Below are positions 47,342 through 61,600 of a stretch of 64,000 nucleotides of DNA, piece by piece (the first letter of the stretch is position 1; every line of letters starts with the position of its first letter). A model generated the notes under the pieces. That model saw nothing but the letters and a program-made list of their open reading frames with translations. It was not told the DNA's origin and ran no database searches. The position numbers and the translations under genes were made by a program. Origin of the DNA: Austropuccinia psidii (taxonomy: Eukaryota > Basidiomycota > Pucciniomycetes > Pucciniales > Sphaerophragmiaceae); NCBI GenBank assembly GCA_023105745.1, contig JALGQZ010000011.1, positions 31,308,612 through 31,372,611 on the forward strand, in the 5' to 3' direction.

Positions 47342-49450
47342 TGTAAGTTTTGTCTATGAAACTCCTGATAATATTAATAAAAATAAAGAGTAATATGACT
47401 GTCCTCAGTAGAAAACATAATATAATTGAATATTATAGCCACAAATTCATATGATTATTAAAAGTAATTTTAAAAAAGGAAGGATTAATTATTATTAAAT
47501 AATTTAATAATTATAATAAATTATAATTATCCTCTTATTATTATAGCCACTGAATGTTATGATTATAAGAAATATAAAAGCTCCTAATGAGACAATTATA
47601 TGTGGAAAATAATGATATTTCACCACTTATAAATGATATAAATGTTATTGGTAAAAGGAATCATAACACAAATTTTTCAGAGATAATTCTTATAGATAAA
47701 TTCTATAAAAAATAATAGTAGATAAAGAATATAGAATATTCAGAGAAAAACTTACTTATAATATTCATTTTATACAATAAGTAAAACAACAACAAGTTAT
47801 GTTATCAAAGAATTTTTATCAGTTATAGCCATGGCAATAATCAATATTTTAAGGGAATTAAACCTCCTTTTTATTATAAACTAATGTTTAAAAGTTTTTA
47901 GAGTAATTGGTGGATTTTAAAAGATATTTAATACAATAATTTTATAAGATAGAATGTATTTTTGGTTATTAAAACAATAATCTGAATTGTATGATTTCAA
48001 TTTTTCAATTTGAAATTTATAAATAATGAAATACTTATTAGTTACTTTTAGCAATAATATTTTATATTTAATGAAACTTTACCTGTTTAAATTTCTAATA
48101 TGATTTGAATGATGATTACTATGGACAAAAACAATGATGGAAAGGCTTTATTTATGCCTTTAGAGCAACTCTCATGAACAACAATGGATATAAAGTGCGT
48201 TCTCAGATTGGAACTGAAAGCCATTATTAAAAATAAGTTTCTTGATTTAAGGAAACTTGTTTTTCATTTCAATTTGAAAATACCAGTGTATTGCTTAACT
48301 ACAAGTAACTTTGATTGACATTCAAGCTGATTATTTTGAACTTCAGTATAAAATTAATTTATTTATATTGAAGTTAATTTTGTGAAAAACTTAAAAATAA
48401 ACTTTCAAGCAAAATCTTTTAAATTATATTTTTAATTAATTTTTAAAGTAAGGTTCATTTACTTTGAAAATAATTAAAAAGAGGTATTTTCAATGGTTAA
48501 TACAAAATCAGCTCACTAATAAAAGATAATTAAAGCTTTATGTATATGAAGATAAACATAATTTGTAAGCTGTGTTAAATTCTTCAAGTAAATCCATTGA
48601 GAATTTGATTCTCTATGAATTTATTAAGTTATTGCTATCTTCCACACATAAATATAAATAGACACAAAAACTTAAATTTTGATAAAGTTTCAATGCTTTT
48701 AACTTTAATTTAAAGCTTAATTAATCTTAATTAATCTTTTACAGTTCTTAAAACCTTGATTACAGGCCTTAATATAGGTATTCACCCTTTTGCAGCTTGT
48801 ATTTACTGTCCAAAAGAGCAATAAACCAATTTAAACTTTAATTTTCAATTCAAGTCTAATGTTAAATTTTGAATAATATTAAAAATCATTCAATCCAGGA
48901 GGAAAACCTTATTTGGGCCCTTGCAGATCCCAAAAGCTGGGTACCCTGGCTCTTTTTGCCTTTTTGTCTTTTTCTTACCTTTTTGTGTTAATTTTTCCCT
49001 TTTTTTTAGTTAAAGCCATACAATGGCTTTAAAATAATTTAAATTGAGCTCAAATTGGATTTGAAGCCTGTATGGAATATTCCTAGCCATTTCTGTAACA
49101 ATACACAACACCTTAAATTTAACAAAATGTTTGTAAGTTTACATAAAGCTTATGCAAATTTAAATTTAACAATTAAAAATGGTTAGTAGAAAAAATTTAA
49201 ATTGTTGATTTTTACTTTGAGATTTTTAATCCTTCTGATAACACTAGAAATAGCCATTTTTGGGTATAACACCCTATGGGTGTAGAATTTTAAAAATGAC
49301 ATAACATTTCTAACTTTGTTTATCAAAAATGAGTTTATACTTATTTTTTGTTTTGAATTCATTTTACAAATCTGTTCATGACTAAATCAAATTTATAACA
49401 AAAATATTTTTTGAGTTATGGGTATGTCATACATACCTCACAGGATCACA
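47342..49450 (-). repeat. 5' LTR of the family F element (related to family B)
   Basis: It begins TGTAAGTTTTGTCTATGAAA and ends CTCACAGGATCACA, about 2109 bp. The start and the GGGTACCCTGGCTC landmark near 48940 relate it to the solo LTRs at 2790 and 6268. Its element is truncated at 46190 and no partner LTR is present, so no target duplication can be checked. Confidence 0.78.
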
Positions 49451-52400
49451 AAAAGCAAGGTAAAAAATAATTTTTTACTTTTATAAGACAGTCCCTTATC
49501 ACCCCAGATGGAATACAAATAATGGGTTCTTTACCATGATCTGCCATGCTGACAGTGACTCACAATTTATCAAAATTTTCCACACTATGGATCATTCCCC
49601 AAGATATAAAGACATAATAAAACTCATATTTGACTGAAATCCAATAAATTTCAACAAAAATGTATCAACAACATGATATATACAGCTTTGAAATTAAATA
49701 AATAGGATTAAATCTAGATAAAATTTACTTTATGAGAAATAGCCTAAATCAGTATATAAAGCCACTTACAATTGGTAATCCCAATTATCTTATCTACTTT
49801 TTTAAATTCCCAAGTAAACCTGTTAATTTTTTAATCCTTGTGATCATTAACATTTTCAGTTGTTCTTGTCTGGAACAATCCTCATTTTTCCTGAATTCAT
49901 CCTCACAATGAAGCTCTTTATCCTTTCTCCTCTGCCTATTTTTTCTCAGAAGTTGCAGTTCCCATTATTCCTTTTCTCATTTTTGGTGCACAAATCCTTT
50001 CCTCCCTTCAATCTCCCATTCTCTTTTTTTTATTCTCATCAAATCTCCTTTTATTTTTTAGGAATGAAATTTTCTCCATTTGAAAAAAAAGTTGACAATC
50101 CTTTCTTTAATCTTTTCTTATTGCCTCCAAAGACATAGACCATTACTCAGCAATTTAATTACTATTTTTTAAGAAAGTATATATTGGATTAATTGTTGTT
50201 TATTTATCATATGATGAAAAAAAATATCCCCTTGGTTTTGGTATAGTGAGATGGTTTTGGCCATTTCCCTAACAAATTGCCCCTCAATGGAGGTACTTCT
50301 GATGTTCTAATGCAATTAAAATCAACATCTGACTGTAAATGAGACAGCCATAAAAGAGAGGGCTTCTCCACTGGGATTTGTGCTTGCATCATAAGTTCGC
50401 TTTCATCTTCTGATGGATCTGAAAAAAATTTAGTATCCATATCAATCTCATCTTATGTTTATTTTTCAGTGAATGAGATGTGGGAAGAATCTTCCCCCTC
50501 TCTCTCACCTGTCCCTGAAACTGATGTGTTTCCCTTGTTAATCTAACTTATCAGGTTAAAAATCTGAATTAAATTTCATTTTTTGGGTTATTTCATTTCA
50601 ATATAACAAACAAATCACCCTTTCTGTTGTGGTATTCCATCCCTTTTGGAGCAGCTTCAAACAATTATTGAAAATTAACAGTTGGAAAAATCAAGATTTA
50701 ACTGACTAATTTAGGAATTTTCCACTCAAAAGAAATTATTAAAATCACACAAACCCAGTAATAACATCAATAGTATGGAGGAAAGGAATATTTTAGAATT
50801 CAGAATTGAAATAACCAGCATATTTCCTTAATTAAATATATAATAAAGAAATCAAATCTTATGGGCTTATACATTAAAACTTACATATAAGCTTTACAAA
50901 ATTAATAATATAGTTTGATACATACATAAAACACAAAATTACATGTACAAAGTAACATTGTAGAATTATCTCCACCCTAAATCCATCAGGAAGATTATAT
51001 TACTAGAATTACAATCATCAAAAATAAATTCTATGTAACACAAGGATCATCTGACAGTATCAAATTCAACTTTATGTATGTAAAATCCACTTAAAACCCT
51101 TCAATTACATAACAATACAGGCACTTGAATAAGCTTTATGAAATCCACATTAATTAGATCTGTACATGACACAGACACAGAATAATAAATTTCAGCTCAA
51201 TCAAGATTCAACTAGCTGCATGCAAGGAAAATGCACTAAATTACACAATAATTACAGTGATAAGATATTACAACTCAAAACACTATCCCCACATTACATA
51301 GCATTATCACCTTGAATTACATAATCTTACAAACAAATTGTGAAATATCTCACTCATATGACACCATCCTCATTTTCAACTACCATGATTAATCCCTCAA
51401 GGTTGTCAAAGCTGACAAATGCAGTTTAACAGATAAGTCATCTGACTTTTGTTATGAAAATCTACACAAGCAAAAACACCTCAAGTTTAAATTGGAGCCA
51501 AACCAATGGGGAAGATAACTCATTAATTTGACACCATCCACAAAATCACCACCAACAAAATTATCTCAAGGGAAAAAAATAAGGTTTTACATGGAGAGCC
51601 CATGGGTACTTCTCACAACATAAAAGGAGGCCTCTCTCTTTCATTTTCTCCTCTTTTACCCATAAAATTAACTATATACCAAGAAGGAGAATAATTATTC
51701 ATCCCTTACTAGTAGATTAATCTAAAAATTATTATTATTTTATTATATTATAGTAAAAGTGATTTATTATTAGCTATAGTTAACAGTAGGTCTGCCTAAA
51801 TTATAAATTCATCTATTAGTCAAATACTTATTCTTAACAGGTTAAAAAAAATATTTATATCATAATTTTCTCATTATTAGAAGATATAAATATAATTATT
51901 ATCAAATTAAAATAAATATACTAGTAGCTTCATAATTTTTACTATTAGGAAATCTTATTATTTTTGATTATCACAATTATCATCCATTATTACTAATATA
52001 ATTAGTAAAATATTTATCAGCCTTCACCAGTATTTTTTAAACTTATAGTTGTGTTATCATCTATAATTACTATTATATATTTTATATATCTGATTACTTC
52101 TTAGCTATTACTATTACTATCATCAATAGTATAGCTATCATATTATTAATATTACTATAAATTATAATTATTTAACCATTGTATCAATTATCATATATAA
52201 TGACTATTATTATGTATTCTCTAATTAAACTATTATCTATTATAACTTACTTTAAAGGAAAGAAACAATTTGAATCAGCACTCAGTACTATTATATCTGC
52301 TATTTATTTACCCAATTATCATTTTCATTATCTTGAAAGAAATAAAAGCTTTACTAGTATTTGGGGTATCCAAATTAAAGGAATTCACCTAAGAATTTTA

Positions 52401-53199
52401 TATTTAAATTATTATTTATTATTAAAATTAGGCTAATTATTTTTCATTTCTTACAGAGACTTCTAAAAATTCTTCTTTAGCTTTAAATCTACAGTCTTAA
52501 ATATTGATTTATGAACTCTTTAGGAAGATTGTTTATTATATTCAGAGTGGCAGCTAAAATACCATTAGAACCCTTTTTTAAAGGATTATTTCAAAAATTC
52601 AAAGCTGTTTACCTGTTATTTCCCCCTCAAGGATTACCTTATCCAATCTCACACTACTAAAAGGAGTTCCACATTATCATGTATTTTTTTTACAAATGAT
52701 CATGAAATCCAGCCCCACCCATTGAATCACATGAATCACAAATTACCTATGTAAATCTCAATATAAGAAAATTAAGTATGAAAATCTAATAGAAAGAGTG
52801 ATTAAATATTTTTTTGAGAACTCAAAATGACTTGGTATTGATGCTCTATTGTCTCAAAGGATAAATTCTTGATTCCTTCAAGCTCACACTTGTGAAAATC
52901 ACTCTTTTTTGAAGAATAAATTCTATATTATAATCCCAATTTATCCTTAATCTTTCATTCAATTTTCAATTTTTAACATTTCAGAAAACTTGAGTAAATT
53001 TACAATTTCTTCTTCAATCTAAAAAAAAAATTCTCTTTGTTTGGAGGATACTTGTCTGCCTTTTCCACCTGTTAGGTGATTTTCTCAAAATTCTTCTTTT
53101 CTTTAATTTGATTTTATTTAACTTTACAATTCTTGACCATCTCTTCCTAATGAATTTCAGGGCTCTTCATTAGTACCTTGTTTTTTTTTTTTCCTTTTT
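49451..53199. other. AT-rich DNA between the transposon block and the formin gene
   Basis: No convincing gene. A minus-strand segment at 50440-50207 (starting MDTKFFSDPSEDESELMM) has a more protein-like composition than its surroundings but matches nothing I recognise and could be a fragment of a lost element. Near 51620 a CATAAAAGGAGGCCTCTCTC motif resembles a promoter with TATA-like box; nothing downstream supports a gene. Confidence 0.45.
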
Positions 53200-53395
53200 A
53201 ATATATCCCACTTTAATTCTTTTAAAAAGTTTGTATTTAATTAATTAATTATTTGGTTTTTTTTTATTATAATTCATAATTTCTTTTTTTTATATTATAC
53301 CTTAGAAGTTTTTTTTTTTTTGGTTTTTATATCAAAAAAAAAAGAAAAAAAAAAAGAATTAATTATTAATTTCAAGAATTTTATTTAAATTAATG

Positions 53396-53438
<43 letters not shown>

Positions 53439-54081
53439 CAAAATTCAAAATTCAAAATTTCATTTTTTAATAATTAAAAAAAAAAAAAAAATTTAATTAT
53501 TATCAATTATTTAAATTAATTTTATTTTTAAATTATCAAAGACTAGTTTTGTTTTTGTTTTTTTAAAAAATAAAAAAAAAAATTTCATTAACCATTTCAA
53601 TTTTTAATTTCAAAACTTTTTTTTTTATAAATTGAGCCTAAAAATCAAAAAAAAAAAAAAAAAAATGATTTTAAAAAATTTCAAAAAAAAAATATATATA
53701 TATATATATTTACTTAAAAATAAATTAATTATTTTTTTTATTTTTAAATTTTAATAAAAATAAAATTAAAAATTTAATTTAATAATTTTTTTTTTTTTTT
53801 TTTTTTTAAAAAAAAAGATTCAATTTTTTAATTTTAATATTTTTAATTTTAATATTTTTAATTTTAAAAAATTAGAAAAAATTTATTTATTAAAAAATTT
53901 TTTTTTTTTTTTTTTAATAATAAAATTGAATTAAAATAATCATTTAATTTTTATAAAGATTATTTATTAATTTAAATCAAGAAAAAATTATATTTAAATT
54001 TTATAAAAAATTTTTTTTTTGTTTTTTTTTTTAAAAAATATTAAATAAAAAAAATTATTATTAAATTGTAATTTGATTATG

Positions 54082-54113
<32 letters not shown>

Positions 54114-54150
54114 TTTTAAAAAATTTTAATTAAATAACTTAATATAATTT
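53200..54150. repeat. A/T homopolymer low-complexity segment
   Basis: Almost pure A/T with many runs of 10-25 identical bases on both strands, including 41 consecutive A at 53396-53436, and short TA repeats near 53693 and 54080. G and C are nearly absent. Such DNA is prone to slippage in the cell and in sequencing, so run lengths are approximate. Confidence 0.85.
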
Positions 54151-55601
54151 TAATTATAAGGTATACTTCAAAAATAATAATGTTATTTTTTTGGTGGGGG
54201 GAAACTTAATTTCAAATTTTTTAATTATAAACAATTTTCTATTTTACAGTAAATTAGTATTAAAATATTTAAAAAAAATCTTAAAATTGAATAATATATA
54301 TATTCTCATAAAGGTTGTGAAAGAATTCTTAATTTATAATTTTTATAACTTAGTATAGGTATAAATTTCTTATCAAAACTTCAAAATTAAATTTCAATAT
54401 TTTTTCTTTTTTTTTTTGTCAACTTTCAAATATTCTTTTAATTTTTTTTTTTTTTCAAATTAAAAAAAAATCCATATCTACTACATCAAAACAGAAAACT
54501 TATTAAAATTCTTTTTTCTTTTTCTTGAAAAAGAAAATATAATAATTTAAACCTTTTTTTTATTAATTTCTCTAAAAAATATTCAATTTTTAGAGTAATT
54601 GTTTTGTTTTGTTTTTTTATAAGAAAATGAGCTTTGTATATTTAATATTTTTTTTATTTGTTGCTGTTTCTTCTGTTTCTGGTTTGTTTGTTTTTTAAAA
54701 AGAAAGTAGAACTAGTTCTTTTATTGTTTAAGAATTTTTTAATAATTTTGAACCTCTTGATTATTTTTATTTTTCATTTTTTTTGAACTCCATTTTATTC
54801 TCACTTTGGTGAATATTAAATTGCTTTTTATTCAAATTCACCTGAACTAATTACTTTTTTTCTTGTTATTTGATAGATTTCCTTAATAATCTTTATATAA
54901 TCAGAAAGAGAAAATCCTACTGGACGTTTCTTTATTTTTTTATTAATGCAAATCTGTTTTGGCTGAGCTAAAGAAATCCATTTTTTGTGATGATCATTCT
55001 TTTACTTGATATCTTTGCGCAAGCTAAGTTCAAAAGCACATGGGCTGGGCAAGATGCTTGTGAAGCCTTGAAAATAAGAAATTTGGGAAGTGAGCATGGA
55101 GAATCCGCATGCTAGTGGGCACACGAAAACGACGGTTTTGCTCGGGGGGTCCCTGGTTGAGAATGGAAAACCTATGCGCTTCATTGAAAAATAAAATTAG
55201 TATTGTATATTACTTTTCTCTTTGTTTGACTTTGTATATAAACATGTAACGCATGAAGCCTCGTAAAAACCTCATTAATCGAAAAACTCAAGTAATAATG
55301 ATGAAATAGAAATACAAAAACCAAAAAACGTATTCGATAAATATGTATATAATCACAAACAAGCTTTCTTTCGAAAAATACACAAACAATATAAAGTGTT
55401 TGATATTTTAAATTTCCTCATTTTGAATGGCGGCCAACTTCAGGCCGTCATTCACATCGTCAATCATCAAATCTTCACTGCCCTTCAATCAGACCACCAC
55501 CAGCCCACTGATGCCTCAAGTTTAAATTCCACATACCAACGTCAAATCAATCTTTATCAGACTCCCTGTCTTGATTTTTCTCATCACAGGAATCGAATCT
55601 G
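54151..55601. other. 3' flank of the formin gene
   Basis: AT-rich to about 54,950, then a GC-normal patch (about 55,000-55,190) in which a minus-strand frame of 60 codons starts MKRIGFPFSTRD; I do not recognise it and it may be a repeat fragment. From about 55,400 the base composition becomes gene-like as the formin 3' end begins. Confidence 0.5.
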
Positions 55602-58600
55602 TTAAGAGTCGTTTTCGTGATTTTCCTCGTCACCCTTCGAGTCTTCATCATTTGTTGATGTACTTCCAATCTGCTTATTATCATCATGCTTTTCTTCTTC
55701 TGGTTCCTCCTTCTTGCACTCTTCGTCTTCGGTTTGGCTTTTTTCTGGCGTTTCATCCTTTATTGTGGCTTTTAATCTGGCTTTGGTCGCATCAATACTT
55801 GAGTGATCGGGTATTTGAAACTTGGCACATAAAGTCGATGGGCGGCAAACAGATCAAAAAATTAGCTTAGGACTTTGTTTTTAAGCAGGTAACCTCACTA
55901 ACGCCTTCTGCCGCCATATCCTTAAAAATGGCCGAATCGACCCCGCTCTTCATCAGTGCCAGCATTTTAGCAGCTGCTCCCCCAACATCTCCATTACCAT
56001 TCAAAGTCACCCTTTCTCTTTCGGCCCGGCCCCTTCGAACGGGTGCACGACTTGGTGTACCGGTTCTAATCTTGGCCAGGATATCTTCCAGCACTGGATC
56101 TGAATCATTGGCTTCCTTGGCTTCTTTCCGGCTCTGCTCAAGCTGATGAACAAACCGAAAAAAAATTCACGTTAGTTCGGTTCCACTGTCTGTCACTAAA
56201 CCAGTTTATCGATATTCTAGACAAAAATTGTATGATTACCTCCAACCGTTTCTGCCGAGCCTTTCGAGCTTCGGACCACCTTTGGTTTTCATCACGAGCC
56301 TTTCGATATGATGTGACAAAAGTTTTGAAGATGCCAAAAAAGCTCATTGAATTCATTTGTTTCCTTTCATCTGTCTCTTCTCCAAAATATGTCAACACAT
56401 CTGTATAGCTAGTCTTTGCCAAAGTGATTTCATCTTTCAAAATCGCTAATTTGTTTACAGCCTCGCGAATAAATTTTGGCATTCGTTGGCGATATCCATC
56501 ATTACCAATATTGTCAAGGTCAAATTTATTGTACAAAGCTAGTCGAGTCTTGTCGATTTCTTGTTTTAGCTCTGTAAAATTCTTGACAATAGCTAGCAAA
56601 TCGACTGTTGTTTCCATTCATATTAAATATTAAATTAATCAGGTCTACGATTCTATCTTGTATATATTGGTATCTCGAGATTGAACGTACTCCGGCATGC
56701 GTTGGCTGGTTCAGCCAACTCATCTAAAAACCCAGCAACTTCCGGGAAAGAATGGGAAACAGTCTTCTCCAGAAAATGCAACAAAGTGAAATCGCCAAGT
56801 TGAGCAGGTCCACCATCTTCACTAGGCGTTGCTTTTGTGTCAACCAACTGGTAACACAACCCAATTGAATCCACAAATAACGCATCAGCTAATAGTTTTT
56901 TCAAGATTGGTAAGGTTCACAATATTAAAAATCTTCACACACTCGATTGATACTGCTAACTCGAAAGCCAAATGCACCGCCTTGGAAGTTATTCCCATTT
57001 AGAAAGTTCCCAAGTAACAAAATCAACTAGAAATAATCAAAAATAATTGTTCGCACATTGTCGTTTCACTAAGTTTGGTAAACAAAAATAGGTAGTTCAA
57101 TCAGTCAAGCTGAGAGGTGACTGACGTTCAACAAGCCGGAGAAATGTTGAGCATTTTTCAAGGCTTGGGTAGCAGCATTAAATTTGTTCGTGTTCTGTGT
57201 CGTAATAAAAAAACCTCAGGCATTATTAGACAAAGGCCCAAAATAAAATAAGAAAAAGGATGCTTGGGGAATCAAAAAAGAGATCAAACCTGATCCAGAA
57301 TACTAAAAGCTTCATCAAACATTACTCTACATAGCATTCCTTCAACCCTCAATTGTAAATTATCAAACTTAATCAGCTCTACTAAAAAGCGGTCTGCAGC
57401 ATGCAATAAGGCTAGATCATCCTCTGAATCAGTTTTATGACGATTCAATAGTCCGACCTAATTTGGTTTGTTGAAATAAAGTATGTATTAATGTCTAAAA
57501 TACCACTGGAAAATAACTTTGCAAATACATAAAAAACAATTCGAAAGCAAATGTGGGATAACTAACTTGGGTGGGATCTGGAATAACTCCATTCAGCTCT
57601 GTTAAAAACGTTTGAGTGCAAAATTCTTCATCAAACCTTCTGATTTTTTCAATCACTATAGCCACTCTAGTCCCCATGTCCAAATCTGCTCCAGGTTTTA
57701 ATAAAATCATTTCTGTTTTTGAAGTCAAAAATCGAGTAACAAAAACATTTAATAATTGTTGGCTTCCTGATAAACAGCAATGAAGCTGACTGACCAATTC
57801 TTTGTCTAACTCTAGGATCTAAGATGCTCTTTAATGCTTCTTTCTTTTTCATACCTAAAATGCCGTCAAGAGCCATAAATACAGTTAAAAAACATTGTCC
57901 AATCAGTCACCACTTTCCGACATAATCTTTGTCAACCTTTCCGGCCTTGCCCTGCAAAAAATAAATAGCAACACAAGACAAAAATAATGACCTATGGCTT
58001 TTGCCTGCTTAGCTTTGAAATCTTTCTCAATTTCTAAAAATACGCCATCTTCCCTTAACATGTCCAAAAGTCGGTTCTCATCAATAAAATTGCTGGCCCA
58101 TACCGTCTTGGAAATTGAATCTTTTGATATTTTTTCCCATTGTAATTGTTTCAACTTTTGACTGGCAAAAATCCCCAGCTCCTTGCGATTCTTGCTGGGA
58201 TGCATCAATCCTGGTACTGGCGGTGCCTTCATCATAGGCGGTGGCGGCTTTGGTGCTGAGGGGGGTGGTGGGGGTGGTGGCGGCGGCGGTGGTGCAGGGG
58301 TTGGCGCTAAGGGGTTAGCCAAGCCATTAGCCCGCGGCGTGGATTTTGGTTGTATAGTAGCTGATGATGATGATGATGGTGGTGGTAGTGGTGGAGGCGG
58401 AGGGGGCGGCGGTGGAGGTGGTGGAGGGGGTGGCGGAGGGGGTGGTGCTTGAACAGTAAGCGTGATTGGGGCGGGTGAGGAAATATTAACCTCCTGGGAA
58501 TCATTGACTTCAATATCTGTTCCATCATTCAAATTAGCTTGATTCAATGCAGCGTTTGACGCTCGTCGGGTTGATTTCTGCAACCTTAAAATTTCTAAGT

Positions 58601-61600
58601 CTGGCGGCAAATTATGAATTGAATTTGCACCCGCATTGGTCAATGTTGTATTAAAATTAGAATCTAAACCATTTAGACCCGTAGCTTTCCCGTCATTGTG
58701 TGGGTCATGCTCATCAGTTGTGACATACTTCATTGTTGAGCCTGACGCCGAGCGCAATTGGTGCATCTTGAGCTCACCCAAGTAGAGCGCAGGCTTTCGA
58801 TACATTTGAGAGGGCACCATCGATCGAGCGGGTAGTCTAACAGTAGATTGAGAATCCGAATATGTCTCATAATTACCAACAATATCCGTAAGACCGGTAG
58901 CTGAAGGAGATAATGAATCTGAGTATTCGCTATCGATTTCTCCACCAGATTTATTGTGCTGCCTTACATGACCTTTTTTGGATGCCATGCGAGTACTTGG
59001 GCGAGAAGAAAATTCAAGAATTGGTGACAAACTGCGGCTTCTATTTTCAACGTCAGCCTCCCAGATCTCTTCATCGGGATCTTCAAATCGAGCCCTGTCA
59101 ACTGAGTCTTTTGGTTTGTGACTGGGGGTGTATCTGTCATCCGCTCTGTCGACGGCATCAACTTCATTGCGCATATTATCGTCAATCCCATCTGCATCTT
59201 CCTGTGCTGGACCTTTCCTTCGACCTCGTTTCTTCCCACCACGACTTTCATCATTGTACAAGGTAGAACTTCTTCCTTCCAGTGTCAAAATAGCTTTCTC
59301 TCGCTGAAGTTTTTTGTTCATAATTTCCATCAGCTCACGCCGATCCAGAATGCCTGCGTCATCTTGCACAACTTCCAAATTTTTGGACTCTTTCAGCATT
59401 GTGAATAGCTCTCTGATCTGCAGTTCCTGTTGAGTTATTTCTGATCTATGCTGTTTTTCCATCTCATTAATCCGAGATTGTAGAGCATCGGTAGCCGTCC
59501 GAGAAATATTCAATGCTCGTTCCATTTGTTCATTAGTTTCTTTCAGGGATTTTACTTTGCCATCCTGATTAGCACTCAACTCTTCTTCTAGCAAATCTTT
59601 ATCCCTTCTCAGTCGGTCAATCATTCGCCGAGACTCTTGCAAATCCGTCATTGTTACCTGAAGTTGATCTTGATCTGCAAACCTGGACATTACGGCGGCA
59701 ACACTTACGCCAAGCATCGAGCTGAAGTCACCACTTCCGCCATCATCAAGGGCTTTACTATCCAATACCACAGATGTGACTAACTGATCGATCAATTGAT
59801 AAAACCTCACTTGCGATTCCGTGTCTTCCTTAATCAATAATAAATGTTGTAAGATGGAGATTAGGAATTCTTTGCAACGAGATCCGTCGACGTTTTCTAA
59901 AATAGCATCAAAAAGTTGTTGCGGGTTAGTCAAGTCGTTCAAAAGCCTGCGATTGAAATTTTCCAGCATTTCCTCTTCATCTTGAATGGCTTCCCCCTCG
60001 ATCTGGTTTAATTGCCGCTCAATTGAGTGATGCTGAAATTTTTTCAACTTGTCCATGATGCGTTTAAGGCCAGAGCTGTTCATCTGAGTCCTCAGATGTA
60101 CTCGTACCGTTACATCTTCCGGAATGCTAATGATGGAAGTAATTAAAAATAAGTTGGCTAGTGCGTATTCATTTAAAGCACCTTCAAGACCAATAGCGCT
60201 GTTGGTAGGTGGTATAGCAGAGATGGCATTACTGGGACTGTCCGGATAGCCGTTATGTTGATTAAATAGAGCATGATGATGGCTGTGTCCTCTTAAGCTC
60301 CTCAATTCTTCGCTGGCACCGACTAAACTTCCCATCTTGCCCCTACCATCAATAACTTGCTCAAAAGAGCTAAACCAAGCATCAAACCTAGCTAGAGTTT
60401 CACCAATGGGCTTTCCGCTTGCTGTCCTTAGTGTCGCCAATTGGTCTAAGCCTTTCAAGACATATGAATGTCCCCTGGGCTTCTCCCAGTGGCACAAAAA
60501 TGTGAGAATGTCTGCGACTGTCTTTCGAGTAGGTAAATGTGGGGATACTAGTGAAAATAAAATCCGATAAACACACTCCGGGTGGGAGATAGCGTCGTTT
60601 GCACCTTGCTTTGAGTTGAGGAGAATTTTGAGACACTTTAAGGTTTCATACTCGGTAATCAAATCTGCTTCTTTGCGGACTATTCCGGGTGCATTGATCT
60701 TTTCTAAAGAATTTGTCAGCACAATTTGTCCTTTGAGATGAATGAACTCTTGTAACCATCTAATGACGAGTTTGAGAAAGACAAGTGCATAGATTAGTGT
60801 TTTGGTAGAATTAAGATTACTTGATAGAAAACAGATTATTTACGTAATTTCATAGGTTCTGAGTGCGACAGCCAATGCTGCCACAACCCGATGGTCTGCA
60901 GTCCTGTCCATAAATTTTTTAATGTACCACTCTGGTTCCTCTCTTTTGCCACGTGAGCTATTGGATGCAGCTGACTGCCTCCACATGCCATGTCCAGAGG
61001 ATTTAGGATGCTTTGACGTATTGTGACCAGTAGAGGAAGATGAGGACTGGCCGAGAGCGGGAGATGGGTCCAAATGAGTTCGCTTGACAGGGGATGAGTC
61101 TGAATTCAAGCGCTTCTGGCGAGCTGTATGCCATTCTGTTGGTAAGTGATGAGTATGGTCATATTGGCCGTTGGAGTGGCGACGGTGATGAGTAAAAACA
61201 TCAAGAATATTTTCGATCATCAGTTTCGATCGATGGGCCATATGTGAACGAGGAGAAATGGATGTATGTGTGATTAAGTTTGATGAGCGAGGTGACATGT
61301 TGGGAGACAAAAGGGACTTGTTAGCTTAAAAATTAGATTTTTGTTTTAACTAATGAGATGTCCAAACATAGGCATCAGTGGATAGAAAAAATAATGAGAT
61401 AAAGAATATAGCTTATTAAATAGTGGAAGGGAAATGTATTATTGCGATGAGTGACCCGATTGAAAGACGAAAGCTTGAAATCCTTGAATGAGATTCAAGT
61501 GGTTCATGCGAAAGATGACTAATAGGTCTATGATAAAGGTTTGAGTCACTTCTATTCCAACATCAAGTGATATGTAACAGCAACAAGTTATTAAACCTGG

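Noticed and set aside
53396..53436. Poly(A) tail of a non-LTR retrotransposon or processed gene copy
   Set aside because: The run sits among many other A and T homopolymers on both strands, with no coding remnant or target duplication beside it.
55002..55184. 60-codon minus-strand frame downstream of the formin
   Set aside because: GC-normal but short, with no recognised domain, and no upstream exon or promoter evidence; noted only as a possible repeat fragment.
57766..57794. A 28-nt mini-intron in the formin FH2 region (GTCAGT...TATCAG)
   Set aside because: An 82-nt intron from the same donor to the next acceptor (57794-57713) restores the expected FH2 spacing (RQRIE then about 18 residues to the IEKIRRFDEEFC segment) and the usual intron size.
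58183..58452. Plus-strand frame coding for a very glycine-rich protein
   Set aside because: It is the antisense of the polyproline FH1 tract of the formin; CCN codons read as GGN on the other strand.
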